Source: Polytrichum commune
Lineage: Eukaryota > Streptophyta > Polytrichopsida > Polytrichales > Polytrichaceae
Length of the DNA: 64,000 nt
Assembly (NCBI GenBank): GCA_950295325.1
Contig: OX485803.1
Coordinates: 55,567,554 to 55,631,553, forward strand
Direction: 5' to 3'
Positions 23,170 to 35,954 of the stretch are shown here, piece after piece. Position numbers and translations under genes: made by a program. Below the pieces are notes generated by a model that saw nothing but the letters and a program-made list of their open reading frames with translations, ran no database searches and was not told the DNA's origin. Positions within the stretch are counted from its first letter, which is position 1. The number at the start of each line of letters is the position of its first letter.

Positions 23170-24469
23170 TCGTTGTTTTTCTAAGCGGGGTTGTCTATGT
23201 GATCTTTCAATGCTTATTGAGCATGTGTGGTAATATTTGAAATAAGGCTTGGGCCTTTAGAAGTGAAGATCATGTGAATTTGTTCATGTGTTTCTTAAGG
23301 AGTCCGACATTCCATGAAGGGGCATGAGGGTTTGCATGTAGCATTAGTGAGTTTGATCCCTCCTCACCCTTGAGTGGCATTTATGTGTGGCCGAGAGAGA
23401 GACTTTACAATTAGACTACTTTAGTTATTGTTGCCCTCGCTTCAATGACGTGTGTCATAGGGTCACATTATTGGGAGTTACATCATAAGGATGGGAACGT
23501 TTTTGATAATTTCCTCATTGGGAAGTGAAGGTGGCATGTATATACAATCAAGGCTTATTTATTTCATGAATCATAATTTGTGTATGTAGTTGAGGCACTT
23601 TTCTCATTATATTGAAAACTTAATTATAAATACATGAGTCTATTATCTAGTCTATCATTAATAGATCTATCATTGCTTCTCTTTATAGAATTTTTCCTAT
23701 ATAGGGGTTTTATTTCATAGTCACCTATGTACGTCATATGGAATTTCAATTAAGAGTGGTGCCCCCCTCTTTTTTGGGGGGGGGGAATATAATTAAAATA
23801 ATTAAAATAATATAGAATAGGTTTCAGCAAAACCATGGGCATTTTTGGGGGGGAACTATCATCAGCATCACCTTGAGCTTGAGATACGATATGAGGTATC
23901 CCAAACATGAGAAGTTTGCTTGGGACATGTTCCAGGGATGACATTATATGCTAACCTTTGTGGTGACATGCAATTTACCTTGGGAGGTAACTATTGGAAT
24001 TTTAGAAAACCACATGAGATTAAAAAAAATATGGTCAATTTAATTCGTTTAGGGTAAATTTTATAATTTTGTTAGATCTATCATAGCATTGGATATATGT
24101 CCCCTACATGATTATATGTAAAATAGGGTGATGGATAATTCCTCCATTTTAGTAGTTAATAGAAAAAAGATAGGGTCATAGACATAGGATGCCCCTAGAA
24201 GTGTGCAGTAGGACCAATAGAATAATTATGGGCTTGACTACTTAAATGGAGAAGTGTGTAGTTTATGTCCAAATTTGAATGAAGCGTGCTAGTATGGAGG
24301 GAAATGTGGTGGGATTTTTTTTGGGGAAGGAATGTGTTGGCACTCCTCACCAACTATTGGGTTTTGCAATGGCGTTGAACACGTGGGACCTCACCGGATG
24401 CTTAGAAATTGACAACCTCCACCGTCACCCTCAAGCATTTCCTACTATCGGTTTTGGTTTTGTCACAAC
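23170..24469. other. Intergenic, no gene seen
   Basis: A/T-rich spacer between the 567-bp transposon and the broken gene fragment. 24279-24590 has an open frame, but it looks like leader sequence of the fragment and not protein. Confidence 0.4.
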
Positions 24470-24699
24470 CTTAGTTCTCGATCGTGAAACTCACGCTTTT
24501 TCTGAGCACTTTCTAGGGTTTCTTTCATGCAGATTGATGGTGCAGAGTGACCACTTTCTTTGCAATGTTTTCCGTGTGTATTTGGTTTAGGGTTTAGCTT
24601 TCATTGTTTGTCTCTTCTTTGTTGGTTTTGTGATTACGAGTTATTTTTGGGGTTTTGGGTATGCTCTTGCAAGGGCTGAATTTAGGGTTACAGTTTGGC

Positions 24700-24985
24700 A
24701 TGGGAATGAAGAACATCAAGGTGTATATACTCATTGATGAAGGAACATCTCCAAAGTGCACTAGAACTGTGAAGGGGAAGGATGGAGAATCTTTAGCCGA
24801 CCTAAGAGTGCGCTTAGAAGAAAAGAATGTTTAAAAGTTTGAATTCCAGTATTGGGATCCAGATGAGTGTTGTAGAGTGACAACCAATCTTGCATCCCTT
24901 AATGACCATGAGGATAAGGTTTTCATGATCCCTGCCCTTTACAAGGAGGTTGAAGATATGGCATGTAAACGACATCGCCTTGGAG
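24700..24985 (+). pseudogene. Broken gene fragment, beta-grasp-like N-terminal exon of unknown family
   Basis: From an ATG at 24700 (second Met at 24706) the frame reads MGMKNIKVYILIDEGTSPK, then GESLADLRVRLEEKNV, a TAA at 24832, then KFEFQYWDPDE and DHEDKVFMIPALYKEVED. It runs cleanly to a GGAG|gtgagt donor at 24985. Codon-like order continues past the single stop, so this is a once-coding exon. A 5' leader with the plant-typical 'tttagggttt' lies just upstream (24470-24690). The alternating strand pattern followed by LADLR--L resembles a ubiquitin-like or PB1-type fold, but I do not recognise the family. No downstream exon was found. It could be a captured fragment carried by a transposon. 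Confidence 0.55.
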
Positions 24986-27900
24986 GTGAGTACCACTTCA
25001 TGGACACAATTCATAATAATAATTGTGTACCTTTTCATTAAAAAAAATATTGTGCCAAAAATTAGCCCCCCTAAACAATTACAAATAAACATAGGGTGCT
25101 AAAAAAACCGTCAAAGTAGCTTTTAATCTACAAATAAGGAGCAAAAAAAATATTGAGAAGTGCATAATTACCCCTCCCCTCGTTAAATACCCCATTATCG
25201 TATGTGATTACGAAACGTAAGGGGGTGTGATCGCCCCGAGCAATCTACACATAGTGTAGATTGCAGTGACCACCAATATGGAAGCAATGGCACTAACCAA
25301 ATGATGACCTTAAGTTAGAAGGAGTTAAGTCCTTAGGGTTGCCATGTTGTGGCTCCCATAGCCTCCAAATCCGACTTATTCGTGCCTTAATACATCATTG
25401 AACATCTCCACTTTGAGAACTTATAACCAATTTATACACGCTAAAGACAATCCTACTAGCTGTCTACTTAGACGATTCCTAACATTTCATGAACATGCAT
25501 ACTCGTCAACTTTCAAGTCACCCATCCTAAATGACCACACATGCCTTAAATCCTTAAATATATGAGGGTCTCTACACGGTCATATAATTATTGAGGAATG
25601 ACAACCTTACACCAAATCCTAGGGATGGTAATGTAGCACGTGCAAGGGTCATCATCGTTAGAACATGGTTCGAAGTTACTAACCAATTCAAAAAGAGACA
25701 TTATTTTGGAGTTCTTTCATATAACAAGCATCTTTAAGACTACTATGTTTATTTATTTACTTATTAACATTTACTTTTCATGGAAGTGAATGAAATATCT
25801 AAGGATCTTGGTGACTAAATAACCCTAGTTTTAAAAGATCACTCATAGTTGTTTTTTAAGGAGAGACGTTATAAAATCTTCTTTTATTTTATTTTCGAAT
25901 TCAAACACACATGGTATCAGTGAATTCCCCTTAATGCCCTCTTTCCCAAGCACATTGCTCCTCTTCGTGACTTAATGAATGAACGATTCATCGAAAGTAT
26001 TAGAAGTAACTTCGAAAAAATTGTTCTAAAGGGGAGAGTTGCCACCCCAAGCACCAAATCTCCCATGCAACCCAAGATTGTGCAGCATTTGTAATGACCT
26101 CCGGCAATCCTCAAATCCACCCGAATATTGTTCGCTCTAGCCATCTCAACAACATGCATATGATATGCAAGAAAGTACATGAACACTCCCATCCTTACAC
26201 AAAGAGAGGAAACGATAAAATAGCTTTCCGTCCCCTCCGTTGAATCCGTGATTGAATTCCCGGATGTACCTTGATGGAGCCCTCCCACCGTCGCTTGTGT
26301 TTAACCCTTACAGGACAAAGAAGGCTCGTGATCCTCTCTACATATATACATGGCCTCTATCATGTCAAATATTGATAGATTTCACCACCCAAGAAATTGT
26401 CATGTCACCTTTTGAACGTGTCATTTCACTTTGTTTTTTTCCCTCTTCTTTTGTTTCATTTTCCTTGTACAAACATACGATTATAGGCAATCACAACGTG
26501 CACCCAAGGATTTTCATTTACACCATGTTAAGATACACTTCTTATTCTAAATCATCAAGATACTCATATATTGGTGAGCTATATTGGAAGTCATCCTAAC
26601 AACCCCCCCCTCCCCCTCCTTTTATGAAGTGTACTTTTGGTGACACTTTTTGTGTAATTGGTTGGATCTTCTTTAGCTTTTTTAACCAGGTGGGAGGGAA
26701 TGTCCAAGAGCCTTGTACAATTGCCTAATTAGAATATATGTGTATAAAAGGTCCCTCCAATAGTATGCCACCCTTTTCCGACAACGTTCAATATTCCAAA
26801 CTACTTATTAACCCCATTATGCCGTAGAATCCAAAAAGTGGTTGCAAGCGTTTCTCAAACAACACGATTCTCGTACTTATTTTTAGTTTTGGTTCTAGTT
26901 TTTCCTTTCGGTTCCTTGGAATCTTTGAAGTATCACACCCTCTTAACACAATCAACGAGTCCTTTTTATGGACCTTGAAGTTGTTGGAACACCTTAAATT
27001 TTTTTTCCTTGTTACATGATTGATCATTTAAGTATTTAAGGAACCTGATTATTGACATATAAAATATGTTTTCTTTCTATCAAGTTATGGAGTTTCTATT
27101 TTTTTACTCAATCATTGAATCGAAGATTGAGTGACTTTGAGTCATCTTGGAATTCAGAGTATATGTTTGAGTAAAATGTTTCTGAAATGATTTGGTGGAG
27201 ACCAAGGAGAACGATCCTCATTCTAATTGGGTGGATGCAACTTAGAATTCAAATTCTCTTGTATGTCAACCCCAAATAGTGTCTCCAATTCACGGTTTAC
27301 ATAACTTCTTTGATTTGATCTAGGACCCCCAACCTTCTAAGGCCCTTCACTCTTCCTTTCCCCTAGGTGGCATGCCAACCATCTTAGGATTTTCATACCA
27401 CTTTGGCTTTGAGGAGAATTAAGCCCATTATGAACAAAGTTTGAATTCAAGTATGAAAAATAGTTTTCTTGTACATGGAAGCCGAGTTCACAATGAAAAA
27501 TCCACGTGGATAGAAGAATCTCTCCAATTCAATAGAATATGAGAAAATTTGATCGTCTCAAAAAAAGAAGGGTTAGCTAGAGAGAATAAATTTCTTAATT
27601 TTATGGTGATGAGATGTTTGAGCACTCTAGATAAAACTTAGTAATACATGCATGTGAGTTTTTATGATATTCTGCAACCGTCAACCTCACTTCCAAACTC
27701 TGAAATATTATTCTTCCTTCATTTCAAAGCAAAATCTTATGAGAATTGCACTAATCTATACTTGAAACATAGAAGAATTTTCTCGCAAGTTGGGGACGCA
27801 ACTGAGATGACGTGACTATGGTGACTCGGAAGACATTTAAAATGCAAAATGTAAAACCCCACGAACTCGCTTTGTCAAGAAAAGGTTGAAGACAATGTTT

Positions 27901-28559
27901 CCATCTCTAAAAGGAGAAAGTAGTGTTGTTGTAAAGTTAGATTTCATAGACCATGTGGACTACCGAGTTGTCAAACATGACGATCTTCTTTGAGCTCATG
28001 TTTTTAAATTGTTCCGATTACACTTAGATGCCTCTATTTTATCCCATAATCATTGCCCCATGCAAAAGTACCACTTTCTCATCCACCCTTTTTCATCCAT
28101 CCATTTGTAACCCGCCCATAACAACATCCTTTGAGCATCCTTTCTTTGCGTAAACGGCTCAACTAGGGATGCCGTGTGAGCGGATGTTGGCACTTAATAT
28201 GCATGCTTACGAAACAAAGAAGGTTGAACAAGAGAGTTGAAAGCGCTCGGGAGTCAAGGGTTGTACTAGCTTGTGTGGTTTTTCCTCATTGGGGGAGGGG
28301 CAAGGCCCTATTGGAAGGCCAACGAAGTAGGGAGTATGGATGGATGAAATTATTGACATCCTTTTGCCTTTGCGGGTAAGGATGGAGTGGGATGACTAAA
28401 CTCATGGCTTTTTTGAGTTTGGACCTTGACCTCTTGTGCGCGCCTTATCATTGTTTTTCTTCTACTAGATCACGCGTGAAAACCCACTTTTTCTAAGTTC
28501 ATGCATGGTGAATCCTCTCAAGTCATTGAACCTTTAAAAACATGGCAATTAACTTCAAG
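24986..28559. other. Intergenic, no gene seen (3.6 kb)
   Basis: Low-complexity A/T-rich sequence with open frames up to 123 codons (25917-26288 minus) that show no known motif. I saw no continuation of the gene fragment that ends at 24985. Confidence 0.45.
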
Positions 28560-28810
28560 TGAGTGGTATGGTCCTTCGGTGAATATGCTAATCATTCTAG
28601 GCTTCATAGTCAACATGATTGGGGGACTTATATGACCACTTTACGAACACGAGAATCTCCACTTTGATAGTGAACAAGATATGCACATTAACTTCAACAA
28701 GTTATGAGACAAATGACTATGGGCATGTTTTGGAATTGCTAATCATCTTGTATTAATTGTATGTTTCACATACTACGAGAAGTGGGTGCAGAGAGAAAAG
28801 TACCCAGAAT
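28560..28810 (+). repeat. Dispersed repeat A, copy 4
   Basis: Shares agtcaacatgattgggggac, acgagaatctccactttgat and aattgctaatcatcttgta. Confidence 0.6.
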
Positions 28811-30640
28811 AACACATGTCTATCTTAATTGCACTGGCACCATGCAATAATGTGATCCTTAGGGGAATATGCTCATCCCCTCCACTATAACAACTTATTG
28901 CTAATGGCATTTCCTTGTTACCACTTCGTGTTAACCCAAACATTCAACATGCTCTTTGCATTTTCAAGACCACTTATTAAAGTGATGGTAGCGAGCTTGC
29001 TTTTGTCATGGTGAAACATCAAAGAAGTATTTAGTTAACACAAATCGCATTCTTCTGCTTGAACCTTTTATTTAAGGTCGTGGATTCATGCTAGCATTTT
29101 CAAAGTGAAGTTATACACAAGAGAAAATCTTCACAAAATGGAGATGACATTGACTTGTGCTAGAAATTTAAATGTAGATGTATGACATTTTTTAATTTCC
29201 CAAATAATAAAAGGCTTGTATAGGTGTACAATATTTGTGAATGTAACTAAAAACTTGTCATTTTAGTTCATCACAATGGATGATTTCTTTGGAATAAAAA
29301 TAACATGATCAACATTTCTCATAAATGATTTGGTTTTGGAGTTTTAAAATGTCAAGAGTTTGGCGATTTTAAGATTGCGAGATGTGTAGATTTTATGTGT
29401 GAACAGAGAAAGGTATTTTCAACGATTGTTCTCTGACAAGAACCACTATTTGAAGATTATAAAGTCTTATCTTTTCATCAATTTGATGATTCCATCTAGA
29501 AAGTGGTTCACTGGTTGGACTTGGGAAGGTTGGGCATGAGCTCAAAGGGGAAGGCAAAAGTGGTACAGCAATACCAAATCCATTTTTCAAAGCAGCATTT
29601 AAGAAGGGACCTTGAGCACCACCTCCCAAAAATACTCACTTTTCAAAAAGGGAGCTCCAACCTGTGTAGAGGGGGTTGGAGTAGTGATGTGGAGACCACA
29701 ATCACATTAAGGATAAATCTCAAATGAATGATGGCAGCACGGGGGGCAGCAAGGGGCTTCAAATCCACTTGTTTTTCAAAAGGAAAACAAGAAGAAAGGG
29801 AAACTAATAGGTACCGTTCTCATTATGTGTACGGTGAGGGGGCATAGGGGCAGGGATCTTGGCCATCACAAATATCATGGGAGAGGGGGAAAAGAGATAA
29901 GCTAGGGAGTGTGTGTTTAGATTTGAATGGGGGATTATCTAGCAATGAGGTGATCAACAAGTAGCTTTCTCCCTTTGAAGCGACCATACACCAAAAAGGC
30001 GGTATTTACTAGCAAAACCTACTTTCAATGAACACCTTTGAAAGTCATGTATACCAAAATCCCTTGATCTTCCTAGCATCTTCATGGAATCACCCAAGCA
30101 TAAAGCTCTAAATACATAATTTTGGACCCACCAAACTCCAATATAAATCTAAAGAAATGTAACCAAGTTCTTGGGGTTGATTGCAATGAACTTGAAATTA
30201 CCACATCCTCATAGTATTTGATAGTAATATATATATATATATATAATGGAAGTCTCTAGGGTAAATGAAATATACATCATTTTCGCATGTCAAGTGTTTC
30301 GGTAAAAAGAATTGAGTATAAACACAAGGACTCATGTGACTATGGTCATTTCGTAGACTGTTGTGGATCGTAGAAGCATGAATCGGGGGGGGGGGGGGGC
30401 GGAGGGGTCCCCCAAACCCTCCAAAAAGGTGGCCCCACACGCACACAGTGGGCCATGCACAATAATCACACTTTAAGTTGGCATTTGGGGGTCCTTGAAT
30501 GAGGGGTAATGATATTGGGGTGCATGCATCATGACGGGTAATGATAAGTTATAGTTATTATTTGTGGAAACTTATTTTCCCAAGGCACATATGTATATAA
30601 CTTAAATCAATAATGTAGAGAGAGAGAGGGGGGAGAGATC
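28811..30640. other. Intergenic, no gene seen
   Basis: Holds a small complex block at about 29500-29720 with an inverted 'cttttcaaaaagggagctcc'-like segment, an AT run (about 30228-30246) and a 14-15 G run (about 30385). Confidence 0.45.
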
Positions 30641-30698
30641 ATGGGCGCAATTTGTACCGTGAGGCGGGCGTTCCCGGCCCCTTACAAAGTGGGTTGCA

Positions 30699-30986
30699 TT
30701 ATCGCCATGCTCGATGCCCAAAAAGGCCACGTTCCCATATAATAATTGGGGGCTTACTCCTCCTCGCCAATGGGCTTCCCATCGATCGGGTCTTCTTTTG
30801 GGTCAAGTTCTTAACTCCCCGCATGCACATTTTGGCCAACATCTTTGAATCATTCAGCTCCAATTTATGGCACATGTGAACCACTGGCCCTCTAACCAAA
30901 GGCATCATCCCAACGTCCGCGTCGGTAATATAAGGGGATGGGTGCACAATGGGAGGTTTTTGGGGCATAACGGTGAGGCATGGCAT
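30699..30986 (-). other. Unidentified 95-codon open frame, possible fragment
   Basis: Reads MPCLTVMPQKPPIVHP, then YITDADVGMMPLVRGPVV and KPPIIIWERGLFGHRAW. It is more GC-rich than its surroundings and lies beside the SINE-like insertion. It could be a fragment of a transposon or host gene; I recognise no family. Confidence 0.25.
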
Positions 30987-30989
30987 CTA

Positions 30990-31086
30990 ATAATAATAAT
31001 AAAAAACTTCGGTCTCCGAAGGAGACCGACGTGAATTAAGTGTCTGTTCGATACACCTCCGATCCGATGCCCACAGGACAAAGGCT
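30990..31086 (-). mobile_element. Short SINE-like retroelement with 12-bp target duplication
   Basis: The 97-bp body is flanked by perfect direct repeats gcatggcatcta at 30978-30989 and 31087-31098. Read on the minus strand it begins cagcctttgtcctgtggg, carries a tRNA box-B-like gtatcgaac, a hairpin (cggtctcc/ggagaccg) and ends in a T run plus (TTA)n. These are hallmarks of a LINE-mobilised short element. Which LINE would move it is unknown. Confidence 0.75.
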
Positions 31087-31479
31087 GCATGGCATCTACC
31101 TATCTATACTCCGATTGTATAAGAGACGCTCGCTTGCATCTCTTTAGGAGGAGCCATAGTCGGGGATTGCTTTCCTTGCAAAGAGAAACACATTGAAATT
31201 ATTTGGAGTTTTATTCATGAGTATGGAAATTGTTGCAAGTTTTGAAGGGGTGAAGTTTAGGGGAACACATATTAGTCAGTTTATAGGTTAACCCATAATC
31301 ACTCATCTAAATGCTATGGCAGTTGTTAGAACTCTTATGAGGGTAATCGATCACAAGTGGCCACCACATGAACCTGAACTTTGTTCGCCTAAAAAATGCA
31401 GGTCTCATCCATGTCGGCATTATGTGTGTTATGGTGAGCGGTTAATGAACTTGGTCGACTATGGATGTTTTGAACCCTT

Positions 31480-31690
31480 AATTGGTCAAAATCCTAGTGT
31501 TTCCAAGTCCAACAGGTTGCATGTTGCGATATACCTTTTGGTTTTTGTTTATTGATTTGAGGCATATTCCACGGATTTCTCTAAAATGATGAGTAATTTT
31601 CCTGAAGTCTTGAACTTCAACTAATTTTTTTTCATACTCAACTGGTTCATTTGTAACTAGCGGTTGACTCTCCCTGTTTAATGTAGGTAC
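31480..31690 (-). repeat. Dispersed repeat B, copy 4
   Basis: Inverted match over nearly the whole unit: agtgtttccaagtccaacag through caactggttcatttgtaact. Confidence 0.65.
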
Positions 31691-31714
31691 CATAAGGTAT
31701 TGGGGGGGGGGTGT

Positions 31715-31890
31715 TATTCGGTTACTTTTCTTGATTGAACACCTATGTTTGATTGGTGTGTGGATAGGTGAGGATCAAAGAACAACATCGCCAAGATGCC
31801 ACATGTTTAAAAGAGATCAAACTATGTCTTCAAACATTATTAAGAAATTCAGATTCAATAGTGAACACAATAGGGTGAAAGTATGTATTT
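31715..31890 (+). repeat. Dispersed repeat A, plus-strand copy (5' part)
   Basis: ggttacttttcttgattgaa, caccatatg-like block, then aacatcgccaagatgccaca; the 5' part of the family unit, adjoining repeat B copy 4. Confidence 0.5.
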
Positions 31891-32129
31891 AATTCAAGAA
31901 TCAACAAACATGCACCATACCTGACTCATAGGAGGTCTTCTTTTTGTTGATGCGGCATCATAGATTTGCTAATGCAATGCTAGTTTTGCTGAGTAAAATC
32001 TAATTGGTAGAAGTTAGAGAACATGAAAATGAACCGAATAACACCTACATATGTTCAGATGCGAGGGCCATACAAGTAGCTGATCTTGTTAATTGGTGAC
32101 ATATATTTGAGAGTTTCATGGTATATTAA

Positions 32130-32470
32130 GGTATGTCGGGTGTTGTTTGGCTTGTTTTCTATGTTTTCCAACTTTACCGATTAGATTGACGCAACAAAAT
32201 TTGTGTTGCTTTAGCAAATCTACAATGAAGCATCAACAAACATTGTTGGACATCCAAGCTTGATTATGTTATGATTATCAAAAAGTGCATGTGTGTTGAT
32301 TTTTTGAATTCCGATCATGTAAGGCCCCCCATGGTGTTGACTATTGAGTCTAGAGTGGTTTATAGAATCTGAGCACGTAGACCAACCTCTTTTGAACACA
32401 TATCTTGTTGGGTTTTGTTCTTAGATCTAATCTAATCACACACCACTCAAGTATAGGTGTCTGATTAAGA
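32130..32470 (-). repeat. Dispersed repeat A, inverted copy with extension
   Basis: Shares ccactcaagtataggtgtct and the block before it with 35955-36330. The two also share an upstream extension (ggtgttgtt.ggcttg, tttgtgttgc). Confidence 0.6.
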
Positions 32471-32669
32471 TAAATAATTGAATGTGGCCCATGTTTATAA
32501 TTAAGATTGGACTCCAAAAAAAGAAAAAAAAGAAAACATGTATTACAATGAGATTGTACTATGTGTTCAACCCATATTAGGTAACCATCATTGGTTCCAT
32601 TCTTAACACACTTGGAGACACTGTGTGATCATCTAAAGGGCAAGAGAATATTCACTTTAGGCTTCTATA

Positions 32670-32825
32670 ACTAGTGCATCTCAACTCCATTTTGAAATCT
32701 AAAAGAACACTTTGTGTGATTCGCAATTGTTAATGGGATGAAGAAATTATTCCCGATTTGATCCAATGGTCTGAATTGTATTTAGGGTTGGAAGTGCCCA
32801 CAATAAGACCACATACCTTACTATG
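32670..32825 (+). repeat. Dispersed repeat F, copy
   Basis: Contains gtgcatctcaactccatttt, tttgatccaatggtctgaat and cacaataagaccacatacct, matching 43110-43265. Confidence 0.55.
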
Positions 32826-33496
32826 TTGCTGCGCAACATGTGTCTATTGTCTTGCCCTCATAAACGATTAAGTGGGCATGTGTTAAGAAGCATGATTCAA
32901 AATATAATAGTATTAAGGTCCAAGTAAAACTAGGTTGTGTTGGGAACACTAGACTAAATGATATTACAAGTTTTGTTTTCCCCACTTTGAAATGCTCCTT
33001 TTGTATTTGATTACAAATTAGATATGGATATTCATTATCTATGTCTGGGACATTCATCTCAAGTGGGTCCCTCTAGACTATCATGGAGCCTTTGATTCTA
33101 ATTCTTGGGTAAAATTTCCCTAAAAATGAAGTATATGTGCCATAATAGAATTGCCTCCATGTTCACCTTGGGAAGTGCTGGTAGGGCCCAACTCAAAGAC
33201 GTGGGGGGTCTAGCCTTGGCCCCTGATATGTACGAGGGAATTAGTACTTCTCATATTGATAATAACAATACTACACATGTATGAATATAGCAATTTCTTT
33301 TTCACTATGGATGATTTGTAAAATTCCCCAAAATCTACTTTTACTTGAATATGTATATTTTAAAATTTTGGGTCAGAGTTGTGACTCACAGTCATCTTGT
33401 TAAGGTAATTCTCGACCAAAGACCTACTGAAATTCCATAGTGTTATTAAGGGAAGAATGTACTTAAAACTAGTAGAGATGCAGAGAATCTTGTGCC

Positions 33497-33930
33497 GAAT
33501 TCCTGAACACTAATGGTCCAAAGAAATGAGAAACTTGCGCCTGATTCCTCAACACTCAGGTGTGATATAACATTTCTAAGCAGCTACATGATGGTCTCTT
33601 TCCAAAAAAGGAAGTTGCAATTTAAAAAAACTATGATAATTTATAGCCGCTTATCAAAAAGTTCACAATATGTACTAGTATGAGTGCTCCCCATAAATGG
33701 GGAATCTTGAAATTATTAAAAGAAAATATTGCTCATGTGATACTTGGTCCCACGTATTAAGGATATATCGCAACCAAGGAGTTGTGTAATGTTATGGAGG
33801 TAAGGTAGATGGGTCTTACGTGGCTCATTTTCTTAATCGGACCCCCTAAATTTGATTTCTTTGGACCAAGAGTGTTGAGGAATTAGGCACAAGTTTCTCG
33901 TTTCTTTGGACCATGAGATATCAAGGTTGA
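33497..33930. mobile_element. Foldback element with TCCTCAACACT arms
   Basis: Left arm about 33515-33560 (ggtccaaagaaatgagaaac, then gattcctcaacac) is the inverse of about 33855-33910. The middle is A/T-rich and non-coding. Confidence 0.65.
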
Positions 33931-34989
33931 GAGATTAGTCTTGTAGTGACTCATGACCATATTATAAGAACATAATAATTCTAAAATGATAATTACTTAG
34001 TGTCATCTCGATTAATAGAACAAACTTGATTGGTTCATCGAACTCTTTCAAATGCAATTTTTTTCCACAGATCGATCAACTACACTTTGTTGTTCTCAAA
34101 ATAATCTATCTATCTATCTATCTATCTCCAATCATCTACCAATCCACCTATTGTGATTTGCACTTTTTGGCATGAGAATCGTGGAGGTGCTCAACTATTG
34201 AGTTGTTCCCATCTAGTGGATCACACAAGCATTCCGCTCATTTTCCAAGTGAATTTGATCGGTCAAAGATCTTTTGGGGGAAATAAAACATAGCCTTTTA
34301 ATTGTGCATCCCTTCCATCAATTGCTACGATCTAATAATCCAAAAGGTTATCCATGCCCATTTTCCCTCTCGAAATAGCTCATCTCCCCATCTTTCAAGG
34401 TCTATCATTTAACCTCAAAACGTGTCCACAGAAAAAAAAATCACAAACACATCCAACGAAATGCACCCAAAACAACCCTCTCACACGCTCAGGAAGTTAA
34501 CTCAAACTCACAAAATCAACATTCATCAAAACAACCGCACCGATTATCCCAACTAGTGTGCATATTACCATCCAAAGTTACGCAACGCTATAAACAACGT
34601 TTCACGAGAAAGTAACATTTCACCAAGCAAAGTCATCGATACTTCATAACATCCGAACACCCTATCGAACTTCCATTAGTAAAAATTGAAGTCCTGAGTA
34701 CGTCATTACACTTTCTCTTGCAATACCCAACTCCATCAAATAACACACACTAATTGGGAGAATCAGTACAGTCGTCTAACTCCACACAAGTTCAATATCT
34801 TCAACGGACATGGAGGCAAAACACCTGATGCTGCATCTCGGACTCCCGTGATCAACATAAGGTTTACGGGCTCGCATTCATGCCGGTACTAAGATACGGG
34901 CGTTATTTTTTCTTTTCTTTTCTTTTCTTCAACGGACCCTAATTCTTCATTCGCTGCCAAAAGCACCTCCATATCCGGTCCCGGGAAGT
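33931..34989. other. Intergenic, no gene seen
   Basis: TATC microsatellite (about 34107-34125) and TTTTC run (about 34908-34930). The block 34440-34760 is rich in CAAAC/ACAC words on the plus strand. Nothing coding. Confidence 0.45.
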
Positions 34990-35250
34990 TTTTGGGCATC
35001 ATATATAGTCGCTCAAGATCCTAGTGATCCCAAATCCAACCGCTTACATGTTGACATCTTCCGGTTTGGCTTCCATTCCTTAAAGGAATATTCTTCCATA
35101 GATTCCTCTACAATGCTCGTTAAATCTCCTAAAGTCTCGCACTTCCACCGGCTATTTCCCAAAATCCACCGGTTCATCTGCACCTCACTGCCGGTTATTT
35201 CTTGAACTCCACCGGTTCATCTGCACCTCACCGCCGGTTCTTCCCGGACA
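34990..35250 (-). repeat. Dispersed repeat B, copy 5 with internal duplication
   Basis: Inverted match (aaatccaaccgcttacatgt onwards). Its end is duplicated: accggttcatctgcacctca appears twice between about 35160 and 35240. Confidence 0.65.
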
Positions 35251-35954
35251 TAGCTCCACATGTACGCGAGGGTTAAGTAGGGTCAACTAATATATGTGCG
35301 GCCGAGAAAAGAAAGCAAGAAAGAAAGCAAGCAAGAAAGAAAGCATGCGTTTAGTCTGGAGGCCGGACATGCGGCGGCGGCGGCGGCGGGGGGGGGGGGA
35401 TGATCCCCTCCTTTTTTCTTTTCTAATTTCTCGTCGAGGTTCGAATATTAAATTTCCCACTACTAGTCTACTAAGTGTACTTAAAAAGGATCGCCAACAT
35501 AAGAGATATAATGGTACGTCACCAAATCTTGGTCGCGTGCTTAACTTATTAGGAGGTCTCACTGCACGCATGCACCATGCGATCAGGATGGAAGTCGGGT
35601 TTAAGTGACCCAGGGTTAACTTAGTGACAACAGGGTGGGGTTTGACTTATCAGGCCCCTCCCTCTCTAAATCTAATCAGCAATCAGAGACGCACGGAGTA
35701 CCAAATTCCAAGTACCACATGCATGCGTGATCCAGAATCTTCCGGAAACTCAGACTCACGCTCTGGTGGAGGAGGAGAAGGAGAAGGAGAAGGCGAAGGC
35801 GAAGAGGAGGCATAAATAATTCCATTCATGTTTACTTACAACTGTAACAGGAAATCCTGACCGTAGATCAGATGAAAGTACGACTCTTAAAACCGGATAA
35901 TCCCATAATAATAGTAGTAGTAGTCGTAGTAGTAGTAGTGTACACTATATAATG
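35251..35954. other. Intergenic, microsatellite-rich
   Basis: AAGAAAGC (about 35315-35345), GGC plus poly-G (about 35370-35400), GGAGAA (about 35770-35812) and TAG (about 35912-35940) runs. Open frames on both strands are driven by these runs. Confidence 0.5.

Noticed and set aside
25917-26288. 123-codon minus-strand open frame
   Set aside because: It has no recognisable motif and no splice-linked neighbours, and its composition matches the surrounding spacer.
35430-35450. gaggttcgaatatt, resembling a tRNA T-arm
   Set aside because: No acceptor stem, anticodon arm or box A at the right spacing. I saw no complete tRNA anywhere in the window.
35287-35608. Open frames on both strands with RRRR and PPPP runs
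   Set aside because: They are caused by the GGC/poly-G tract and AAGAAAGC repeats; neither frame has a domain.
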